64,000 bases of DNA. It comes from Sthenelais limicola. Taxonomy: Eukaryota > Annelida > Polychaeta > Phyllodocida > Sigalionidae. The first letter of the stretch is position 1, and every line of letters begins with the position of its first letter. This document shows, in pieces, positions 10,201-22,200 of the stretch. The position numbers were made by a program, and so were the translations under genes. The notes under the pieces were generated by a model, which ran no database searches, was not told the origin of the DNA, and was given only the letters and a program-made list of their open reading frames with translations. Location: NCBI GenBank assembly GCA_942159475.1, contig OW804094.1:17047708-17111707 (forward strand), in the 5' to 3' direction.

Positions 10201-13200
10201 CTGGCGAGGTCCATTAGATCCTGTTGTTGTCGTTGTTCTTGATTAGATAGATTAAGTTCCCATAGTCGCTTAAGGCTGTCGATCGGACATTACAGTTGTA
10301 TAGTTGTATATGACATGTGTATTTACTAGGATGATCAAGATGTCGTCACCTCGCATGAATAATGTGATAATCGTGGGCTGTATGATTACATACATCACCG
10401 TATTCCTCCAGGAGAGGTCAGAAGAACATGTCCTCACATTTTGTAAAGTAAGTAATATCTGGGTCAGATTTTCAGAAAATGTACAATTCACCTTCACCAA
10501 TCCTCTCAAATAACCCAAATTTCAGACGAAAACAAAGTTCAAAATTCAGTTCAACCTAACCAAAAAGATTGCTAGTATCAATTCAGTGTCGAATAAGCTC
10601 AAATTGACCTAGTATTAACCAAATGGCAGCCTAATTTAGCAGAGTTTACTCAATATGTAGAGCTGCCAATTGTACATTTTCTGAAGATCTGACCCATCTA
10701 CATAATTATATGTGGGTCAGACTTTCAGAAAATGAACAATTCGCCTTCACCAGTCCTGTCAAATAACCCACATTTAAGACAGAAATGAGCTTCAAAATGC
10801 AGTTTAACATAACAGAACTGATCCTTTAAATCAATGCAATATCAAATATATTCAGATACTCCCGGTATTCTTCATTTTTCAGCCTAATTAAGGAGAATTT
10901 CCTAAATGTGTAGAGCTGCCAATTGTACCTTTTCTGAAAATCTGACCCATGTATATTCCTTTAATTTATCTTATTATTTTCATAGATTCTTCATAACATT
11001 CCCTGATATTATCTTCATGTATCTTACTTCATTTGTTACATTATTTGTCATAGATATGTCATTGAAGGTATATGGGTCAGATTTTCAGAAAATGTACAAG
11101 TCAACTTCGCCAATCTTCTCAAATAACCAAAATTTCAGACGAAAATAAAGTTCAAAATACAGTTCAACCTAACCAAACAGATTGCTAGAGTGCTAGATGT
11201 GTAGAGCTGCTAATTGTACATTTTCTGAAAATCTGATCCATATGCGGGTGTTCAATGAAAAATAGATTGTCCACTGTTATTTCCACAACACGTTCAGGGA
11301 TTTTATCTTGCTACATAAGACAGAAAGAAATCGAAAAAAAGGTACATCACCAAGTTAGTTTTTATTTTACAGTTGCTGGAAAATAGCAGTGCTTTAGTAT
11401 GGGACTCTATGCGGAAATGTGGTAGCTTTTCACGTTTTACTATATAGAAAAAAATTGTCCACTAACTTTTTCCCCAAATTTTCTACACATGCTGTATCCT
11501 CCCATTATTATATATTGGGTCATATTTTCAGAAAATGTACAATTCACCTTCACCATTCCTCTCAAATAACCCACATTTAGGACAAAAATGAGCTTCAAAA
11601 TGCTCTTTAACGTGACAGAAAAGATACTTTAAATCAATGTGATCCCACATATACTTAGATATACCCGGTATTCGTTATTTTTCAGCCAAATTTAGCAGAA
11701 TTTCTTAAATGTGTGGAGCTGCCAATTGTACATTTTCGGAAAATCTGACCCATATATGAGGTCATATGCTACAGATCTATTGAAAAAAGAGATACGTGCC
11801 AGGTTCAAAGAAGAGTTGTGGTTATTTGAAGTTGACCATATCACTCAATAAATACAGCACGCATAAGTTGGCCTAGTGTGTCTCATCCTTAAGACTAGCA
11901 TGTTTTGGGGGTTTTTTTAAAAAAATTTATTGAGCACATTTTCACGGTACATGATAATCTCATGATACTCAATGGAAAAGTCAATTTAATAAATGGTAAG
12001 CAAAGGTAGTACAAGTTTTAAATCATTTAAACAGTAATATATAGACAAAATTGACTCCTGGCAGTGTTAGAGGTGGTTATCTCCCGTGGGCGTAGAAATT
12101 TCGTAAGGGGTGCATAGCACCTGACGAAATTGCGTAGCACAAGGAAGATAACCACCTCTAACACTGCCAGAAGTCTTTTTTGTATTTATTATACCTCCCC
12201 CGATGTTTTTGTGTGAAAAAAATAGTGAAAATTTGATGGAAATGAGAGTGGGACAACAACTCTCACCACCACTCGGTTTAACTTCACTTCCGGTCCATCT
12301 CGCACATTTTCGAGTCTATTTTTCTATTTAAATAAGCAATCAATTCTCAATTTCACAGTTACTTATCATTATCATTATTATTATATCATAACATACAATG
12401 TATAACAAGTCTTTTTTCCACGAAAATAATTATTTAAATAACGAAAATAAGGATGCGAACATGGGCCTATTTTTTTCCGCCAGGGGTAAATATAATATGT
12501 AAATACCATCCAGAGGGTAATGTGGTTTTCCAATGCTGTAGTCTATGGCTTACCATACCATCCCTCCTAGAGGTATAATAATACAGTTTATATATGGGAA
12601 AAAAGGTCGTTTGACGACACCCACTACATTAGTCAATTATTCCTCAATCTTTGGGCTCAAGGAAGTTTTTTTTTTTTTTTTTTTTTTTTTCCATTTACGG
12701 CAAAGCTTGATATTTGACAGAATATATTTTTTTTTCTCCATATCAATCGTAAAAAGCGTATAAACAGCCTTATTAAAGAGATAAACCACTGTTATACGCA
12801 CTGCTGCAGGCGGGAGTTAAAGGAACTAATGCATGAAAAATAAGGATTGACAGTAATTTTTTCAAACTTTGTCTTGAGAAAGTACATGGTTGGAGGATAA
12901 CAAAAAGCAAAAAAAAATGGATCTCAGCATATTTTTTTTTATTCTAGAGACCAGCAAAATTTAGTATTGAAGTATGTGGGAAAAATGGATATTTTCTCAG
13001 TTTTTCCAAGATTTCAGACAGACAAATAACATTTTTCAATTGAAATGTCTTCTAAACATAACCACTATAGATGTTTACCCTCATGTATGAAAGAACAGGG
13101 TATCAACGAAAAAGTTGTCCTTTTCTCATAGACTTCTATAGTGAACAACCATAAATTTTGAGGCCCCCTAAAATGAAAACTAACCCGGTGACATATTGTT

Positions 13201-16200
13201 TTTATTGGCTTTTTGAATTCACATAACCTTGTTCTTTCACGAGGCAAAGTTTAAACAAAATGTTATTTTCAGTTTTTTTCCCACTTGAACTGTGGTTTAT
13301 CTCTTTAAGTAATAAAAACATCAAAGTTACTACAATTCAGTGCAGTATGACTGGTAGAAGTGTGTCGTTGAGAATGACATGACATAGAAAGAGTTATAAT
13401 AAATCTTGTTCTCATAATCAGAGGAAATTCGGATTTAGAACAGAAAGTCGCAATAATATGCAGTTTATTTGGTAAATCTCTACAATTCACACGATTCTTG
13501 AAATTACCATTCCTTCTTAGCCCACCTAATGTGTGCAGAACATCTAACAACATTATGTTAATCGTAGAGCCAAATAATGTACTATGAGCATGTTAAATTC
13601 GCATCAACTACTATACCTGAAGCCTATCACTTACCACTATGGCTTTGCCTAATTGCAATCCTATACTAATTGCCATTATACGTGACTACGAAGCACTAAA
13701 TAGGAGCATAATGTTACCAATCACACACATCATATATGTGATGTGTTTTAGAAAAATGAGTCACAAGTCGCAAAATTGATATTTTTCAAAGTGTTTTTTT
13801 CACAAGATCTCTTTATTGAAATGTTCTGATTTTTAGAGGGTTTAACACTTATAGTCATAAAAACCCCGGTGACAAATTTCAGGACATTATATTAAACATA
13901 TCCATGCAATCGTATGAAGTATATTTAGATACTTTACTGGACATTACCCACCCAGGAACATTGCAAACTTTTTTTTTCAAAGATAAAAATATCTAACTAA
14001 AACGATAAAAGTACTTATTAGATGTCCTTAATGTTTACATTAGAATCGGCTTGGTCTTATGCTTTCAAATATGGTGAAATCTCAAAATCCATATTAAATT
14101 TTTGCGACTCATGACTCATTTTCCCAAAACGGATCACATATAAGATACGTACTTGCTTTAATATCGCTATCAATAGTAAGGATGTGACCGGATTTTGCTA
14201 TGAATAGACTCCCAGCTATTTTGCCAATCTACTTTAGATTGATGTTATCATCAATCTAATTGAATTGGGGTGAGATCTGTCAATCATTGATAGCATCTTG
14301 GCTCCTCCCATCCTGGATATCACTGTGAAGAATCTGTTGATTCTGATATCAGTAGATGGGATCAGAATCATGCTGGTAATGGCTGGGAGGGGGAGGGGAT
14401 GGCGTTTAGGTGTGAATTAAAGGGTAGACCATGTGTGAATTAAAGTGGCAAGCTGAGAAATAAGATGCCTCATATGCAAAGTGTTAAAGGGACCAACAGA
14501 ATTACATGGACTGACCAGTCATATATGGGATAAGGATTTCATGTGTTCTGTCTCCCCTTCCACTCCCTCCTACTATACCTCCCTCTCGAATTTTATATTT
14601 AACTGACATCAATCTTCGTTTCCCTTGGAAACGCAATCTTCTAAATGAACCGGAAATAAATATATAAATGTAAACTGATCACTGTTAACTATTTCTTGTT
14701 AACCTTTCTTTTTAACAATTGATGCTTCACAAGAAGTTCTGCTAGAGAAGGATTGATTGATTAGACATTTTATTTAAACAATGTCAAGTTATATTGGCAC
14801 AATTTGAAATGGGATCATGAATATCTATAGATCTATAGTTCTTCCAGTTTGACCCCTTACACCAATCAATTAAAGTTATAGCATAAAACACATTCTGAAT
14901 TTGTTCATAAATTCAACTACAAGTTACAATGACAAAAGTCCTTCTATCTATAATAAATTCAATAAGTTTATTAAAATAAATTGCTCCCAGATTTCTTGGT
15001 TTTCCAATATATTTTTCCCTTTGTTTGAAAATAGCGGTTGAATCATGTATAGATTTGTTTTTGAGTACAGATCAATGGGTACAGCACCCATTACCATACA
15101 TGTTTTTCTCTCAACTCTCTAGATGGTAGTATACTACCCCGGGACATAGTGGGAGACCCTCTATAAAACCTCAGAAATCATTGTGTAATAGGTCGGATCC
15201 TTTCACACTTTTCCCCCAAAATATCACTTCTTTCCTGTTTTTCTCTTTGTTTGATAAAGTTGCCTAGATATGTCCTCTAAAACTTGACAGTTGAGGACAT
15301 ACATATGGATTTATGTTTGAGTGCTGGAGGGTACAGAGCCCAATAGATGGTAGTCCTAGGGGACCATCTATAAAACCTCAAAGACCTTAGTGGAATAGGT
15401 CCCTTTGCACTGTTTCTCAAATAATTTAATATTATCACTTCTTTCCTGTTTCTGTCTAACATAGGGTGTATTGTACTATATAATTGTGTGGTAAACCATT
15501 ATTAGAGGCTTCATAACCCCCTCTTATTGTAACTTGCATTGTACTATATACGATTATTTCCGGAGAAAATCTGAGAGATCTCTGAGAGACCTCAGGGAGA
15601 CCTCTCACTTCGCTCAAATGCATTGGTTTAAATGCAACAACTCTCTATCATAAAGCCCTTGTAGTCGTACATTTAAGAGGGTGTTATGGGGCCTTTGAGA
15701 CACAATGTTATCGTGTATAGTGAATGCAACCAAAGTTGACTAAATATCTGCTCTACTATTTGACAGGCAAGGACATATATATTAATGATAGGCTTCTCCA
15801 TGGCGTTTGGAGCTCTCTTTGCCAAGACCTGGCGGGTGTACGCCATCTTCATGAACCAGACTAAAAGAGTGGTAAGCATTTCCCATATTGCCTATTAGTA
15901 AGCATTTCCCCTATTGCCTATGGGTAAGCATTTCCCCTATTGCCTATTGGTAAGTATTTCCCCTATTGCCTATTGGTAAGCATTTCCCCTATTGCCTATT
16001 GGTAAGCATGTCCCCTATTGCCTATTGGTAAGCATTTCCCCTATTGCCTATTGGTAAGCATTTCCCCTATTGCCTATTGGTAAGCATTTCCCCTATTGCC
16101 TATTGGTAAGCATTTCCCCTATTGCCTATGGGTAAGCATTTCCCCTATTGCCTATTGGTAAGTATTTCCCCTATTGCCTATTGGTAAGCATTTCCCCTAT

Positions 16201-19200
16201 TGCCTATTGGTAAGTATTTCCCCTATTGCCTATGGGTAAGCATTTCCCCTATTGCCTATTGGTAAGTATTTCCCCTATTGCCTATTGGTAAGCATTTCCC
16301 CTATTGCCTATTGGTAAGCATGTCCCCTATTGCCTATTGGTAAGCATTTCCCCTATTGCCTATTGGTAAGCATTTCCCCTATTGCCTATTGGTAAGCATT
16401 TCCCCTATTGCCTATTGGTAAGCATTTCCCCTATTGCCTATTGGTAAGCATTTCCCCTATTGCCTATTGGTAAGCATTTCCCCTATTGCCTATTGGTAAG
16501 CATTTCCCCTATTGCCTATTGGTAAGCATTTCCCCTATTGCCTATTGGTAAGCATTTCCCCTATTGCCTATTGGTAAGCATGTCCCCTATTGCCTATTGG
16601 TAAGTATTTCCCCTATTGCCTATTGGTAAGCATTTCCCCTATTGCCTATTGGTAAGCATGTCCCCTATTGCCTATTGGTAAGAATTTCCCCTATTGCCTA
16701 TTCATGTTTTCTTATTTATGTTTTGTTATTCATGTTTTCTTCATCTAATGGTCAATCTGTCTATTACAACTTTTCTGTTACTAGGTGATATCGGACTGGC
16801 AGTTGCTGCTCCTGGTGCTAGCAATAATGGGAATAGACTTTGTCATCCTCATCGTGCGGGAGGTGGTGGACCCTATGATGGCGCAAACTGTCACCGTGGA
16901 AACATCTGTACGTTATCTTGCATTATTATCCAGTTTTTCAAGAATTCTTATAGCAAATGACACGATGGAGGGTTCAAACTGATCGAGACCCATCAGGAAA
17001 TGGGACGAACCCCGAAACCTAAACAGAGGGCCATTTGCTATTCATTACACACTGTATTTGTATGTTAAAAAGTAGATTTAACTTGTTTAGCCTAAAGTTG
17101 GCTCGATGAGTGTAACCATGTGTAACCATGGAAGCCCAAACTGATTGCGTGAACAGTTCGGATCAACCAAACTGCACCCCAAACTGCACCTTTCTAACAG
17201 CTCATGTGTGTAATAATCACATCAAAGGAAGGCCAACAGATTTTCCTTTTCCTTGGACCATCCATATTGCTGTGATCTACTGAGATATATAGAGATACAT
17301 CAGTGCTCTATTAGTCTACAGGGCCCAAATTATAAAGTCTTACATTCTATTATTTCCTGCAATTTTACAATGTAAGGTCTTCCTTCAAGGGTATCAGGAA
17401 CAATTTAGTCACTAATGATAGCTTTCGTTTCTAAGTGGATTTGCGGTTGGATACAAGTTTAGAGGGTAATGGCAGTCGTTGAATTGTTCGGCCTACAATG
17501 CTAATTAGTATAGGCTTCGATTTCTAGTTAAAAATAAAACAAATTCAAACCCCTAGGGACTGTTAAGTCCAATGGGAGCATATCATTATCTCACACGATT
17601 TTTGCATCTTTCATACATCATACAATAAATATCATTTTAATTCAGTTCAATATGTGTTCATTCATAGAATACATTCTTTATAAAATCCATTGGTTTATTC
17701 TATTTCAGGAAGAGGATGGAGGAGACTTACTAGTCACTAACCTGGTGTGGATCTGTACGTCTACCTATGATAATTACTTCAAGGGTGTCATTTACACTAT
17801 CAAAGGCCTTCTGTTGGTCTTTGGTGCCTTTTTGGCTTGGCAAACTAGAACGGTAAAAATAAGTTTGATTTGAAGTATTTGCGTAGTATGAATAATTCTA
17901 ATCTAAGCTATTCTGGGCCAATATTCTTCAAAATGTCTATTTGTGAAGTAAGTGTATCCTGAGTAGTGAAAACCATAAGAGTGAAACCGCCAGAAAATGT
18001 ACAATTCCCCTTCACCATTTCTCTCAGAAAACCCGAATTTCAGACGACAATTAGGTTCAAAATACAGTTCAACACAACCAGACAGATTTATAGAATGAAT
18101 ACAATACAGAATACAGGCAGATATTGCCATTTTTTATCATTCCTCACTCTAATTGAGCAGAGTTTGAGGGATGTGTAGAACTGTAGATTGTGCATTTTCT
18201 GAAAAACTGACCCATAAAAGGAAGAAATGGAGCAAGCTTGTATGCCATGTCATCGCTACCAATACGTGAGTTGTTTGTTACAAGAAAATGAGCCACGAGT
18301 CAGTTAGTGGTTCTAAGATACCATCATATTTGAAGAGATGAGATCAAACTGATTCCAATGATAGTAAACATTAAGGACAGATATTAGGTACACAAACATT
18401 CCTTGGAAACTACCCAAAATAGTTTCAGTGTGTTAAAGACTGGCGAGGCAGGGGTGGGTGAGAATCCCTTGTTCAGTCTATGTCTTTCCCGCCATTCATA
18501 AATTTGGATCTTAAGACTGGGTTCCACTGCCCTGCTACTTCTCCCGCTACTCCTTCCATTACTTTTACAGTCTATTGCTCCAGTTTCTTTAGAAGCAGGA
18601 GCAAGCAACTGAAAGTAACCAGAATAGGTGCTATTGGTATGTTACTTCCACCGCTACATCTACTGCTTCTCAGAAATGTTAGCCGACAACATTTTATTTT
18701 CAGCTTCAGCTCCCACCACTTCCCGTTAGTTCAGCTACAAAGTAGCGGCCGTTAAATATCAAACATGTTTGATAATAGCGGGAGCACTCCTAAGTGGGAG
18801 CAGTAGCGGAGAAGTAGCGGGGCAGTGGAATACAGGCTTTACACTTCATCTATATTGTATTGTGGGAAAAGGTTTCGCTAACAAGTTTAACATCAGATGG
18901 TATTTGAATCCAAGCATGTTCAGTAACAAACATTGGCATTGGCTCATGCCGAGCAATCCAACGTGTAAAAAGTATTTGTGAATTTCATAAATGTTGTGAA
19001 CATGTTGGCAACCTTCTTTAGAGTGCCCCAAGACTTGTCAATTGTACCAGATGATGCTCTTGTACAGAATGTTCTGCAAACTAATGAATAGTTTTCTTGA
19101 CTCCTTGCTATCCAAATGACAAGGAGTCAGGATAGCGACCACTCACTAGTTATCAACCTCACATACTGTTTCATTTTATTTCTATGTTATTCTATTTTTT

Positions 19201-22200
19201 TCTATTTTTTTTTTAGAAAATTTACAATTGGCAGCTCTACACATTTAATATATTCTGCTAAATTTGACTGGAAAATGATAAAGACTAGGTATATCTGGGT
19301 ATATGTGCTATCAAGTTGATTCAAAGGATCTGTTTGGTTATGTTCAATTGTGTTTTGAGTCTCAGTTTTGTATAAAATTAGGGTTATATCAGAGGGTTGC
19401 AAGATGTGAATTGTGCATTTCCTGGAAATTTCACCCCACTATTTATGAACCTCACATACTGTTTCTCATTCTCCAGGTAAAGATCCCAGCTCTGAACGAC
19501 TCCCAGTATATAGGTGTGTGCATATACAATGTGGCAGTACTCAGCCTCCTGGGTGTGGTACTGGCGTTTGCCTTACAGGACCAGGTCACTCTGTCCTACA
19601 TCCTCTCCTGTACCGTCCTCATCTTTGGCACCATGATCACAGAGCTGATCATCTTTATACCCAAGGTAAATAATACTTGCTTCATTCTGAGTGCAGTGAT
19701 GAATACGGAATATCTTTACATATGGGTCAGATTTTCAGAAAATGCACAATTTACAGTTCTACACATCTCCCAAATTCTGTTAAATTAGAGTGAAAAATGA
19801 TAAATACTGGGTATATCTGAGTGTATTCTGTATTGTATTCATTCAATAAATCTGTCTGGCTATGTTGAACTGTATTTTGAACCTGATTTTTGCCTTAAAT
19901 GTGGGTTATTTGAGAGGATTGGTGAAGGCGAATTGTACATTTTCTGACAATCTGACCCATATTGCCTACACATACCTGAATTTATTTTTGTTTTAAACAA
20001 TTTTATTTGGCAGATTTTCTCCAATGTGATATGTCTCATCTCCACTGAAAAATGCAAATATATAGACAATAAATCCAATAAGTAACTCTCATTTAACTAC
20101 ATTACACATACACAGTAATCTTTCTTCCCTTGGAATTAATTTCTCGATCGTTACCCGCTGATTGTATCAGCAAACTAGTATTTGTATTTAAATATTTTTA
20201 TTCAGGACAAAACATTACGTAACGAATACACTATATCTCAGTCATCGCTGACTCTAATAAATCAAATATTATATAGCAAACTTTGGTAATCCATATGATC
20301 ATAACTATAATAATTATACACAAGACAATTCAACTAAGAGCAATACAGATATTAAAACCATCACCGAAGCATTTTCTAATCATGACAGTCCACAAGGTTT
20401 GTTATCCATTAGTCCCACCTTGTACATATAATTCCAAATTTATAAAAGTTTCATAGCAAAAATAATCTGCCTTTTTTTTGCATTTGGCCTCAAAATGACA
20501 ACAACAAAACATGTATATCAAGTCAGTTTCCGGTAAAAGCTAAAAACAAAGCAAGTAGTACTTTCAAGAATAAAGTCACCAATACTTATTTAAATAAATA
20601 CCGTACATACATAATATAGCTAGCTGCAGGGCTTGTTCGATATCAATGATTATATATTCCCTGCTAGTTTAGTCGAGCGGCCCTCTATTCCTAGACATTG
20701 CATTATGGTTAATAATAGATGAAACTATCAAAATCCTCCATAAATATGATCTTCCATAAAAATGAATGGTAGTACCATCATCATCTACACCTCCTGGAAG
20801 TAATGCACCTGACAATATCCTCAAATCTTACTTAATACCTAAAAGAATACCTAAATAATTTGGTGGAAGATGAATATGAGATTTTAATATACTCCCACCT
20901 TGCTATGCTTACCTCATATGGCTATGTTTACTGGGGACAGGACGTTGACCTGGTGCAAATTACCACACTACTCCCGCCCTTACAAATAGCATGTGGTACA
21001 TACATCAATGTGGAGTAAAGAGATCGCCTTCCTAGGGTCTGGGCGATATAACCGAACTTCACAGAAACCTTCTCTGTTTTGATACTTAATAGATGGTCAA
21101 GGTCAGATTCAATAACTTGGTGGAGGATGAAGATGCAGCTTCCACACATGGAGGAGGAGGAAGTAACCTGACCTCCACATCAATGGAGACCAAACATATC
21201 ACCGTGCACAGCTCAGAGGTGACAACTGAACTGAAGAGAAACAGAGAAATTATCAAAGAGTCTCAGAAGAAGATCTCAGAACTGACATCAGAGGTAAGTG
21301 TTCATTGAAGACTATTGGAAATATTCGCAAAGTGCATGTATACAGTCTAGGCCCAAAGTTGAGAGACTCCCTTCAAACGAAGGGAAAGCCTCTTGCCTCA
21401 AACCGCAAAGTGCCATTATAATTCCATTAAGACCGCAAAATGTCATTATATTCCCATTAAAACACCGAGTTCTATCCAGGCATACCGTTTAGTGAAGTAG
21501 GCTGACATACCATTCTTATCGGATTTTTTGGTTTGGACCTAGAGTGCATACGAAATGCCCATGCCATGGATGTAATTCAAGTTTTAAAATTCTTATCATT
21601 AGAAATTGTTAGAAATTCAGGTTATATTCATGAATATATACTTTTTTTTCCGAAATCAGTCATGTCTGGGAAAAGCATCTATCACTTTACCATAGCTGGA
21701 AGGGCCACACATAGTTCAAAATAAAAAAGCTAGGTGGCGATTAGGTCGGACAACGTTAATCATGATAACATAAATTACAGATTGTTCTTAGCAACATTTG
21801 CATCAGAATATTGTCTTTGGGTATAACACATTGATTAAATGCATATATTTGATGTGTTTCAGGAAAATGAGTCATAAGTCGCAAAATTGGGTTTTGCGAT
21901 ATTATTATATTTGAAAAGATGAGACCAAGGGGATTCCAATGAATATAAACATTAAGGGCATCTAATAAGTATTTCTATATTTTAAGTTTGATATTTTTAT
22001 TTCTGACAAAAATGTTTTCAATATTTTTGGGAGGACAATTATTATTAAAGTAGCTAAATATACTCAATGGGATGACCCTATAAATGCATGACAATATTTG
22101 ATACACTGTCTTGCAATTTGGTACATGTATTCATACTTACTTCATCCAGCGTTAGTCACACCAAAAATGAGGACATTCCTACAAAGAGATCTTGGGAATA

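Noticed and set aside
12545..12763. 72-codon ORF with a run of Phe
   Set aside because: The Phe run is the poly-T tract. No gene context.
15872..16703. The 26-bp array as a possible coding repeat
   Set aside because: The unit length is not a multiple of three, the first unit contains an in-frame stop, and the array begins exactly at a splice donor.
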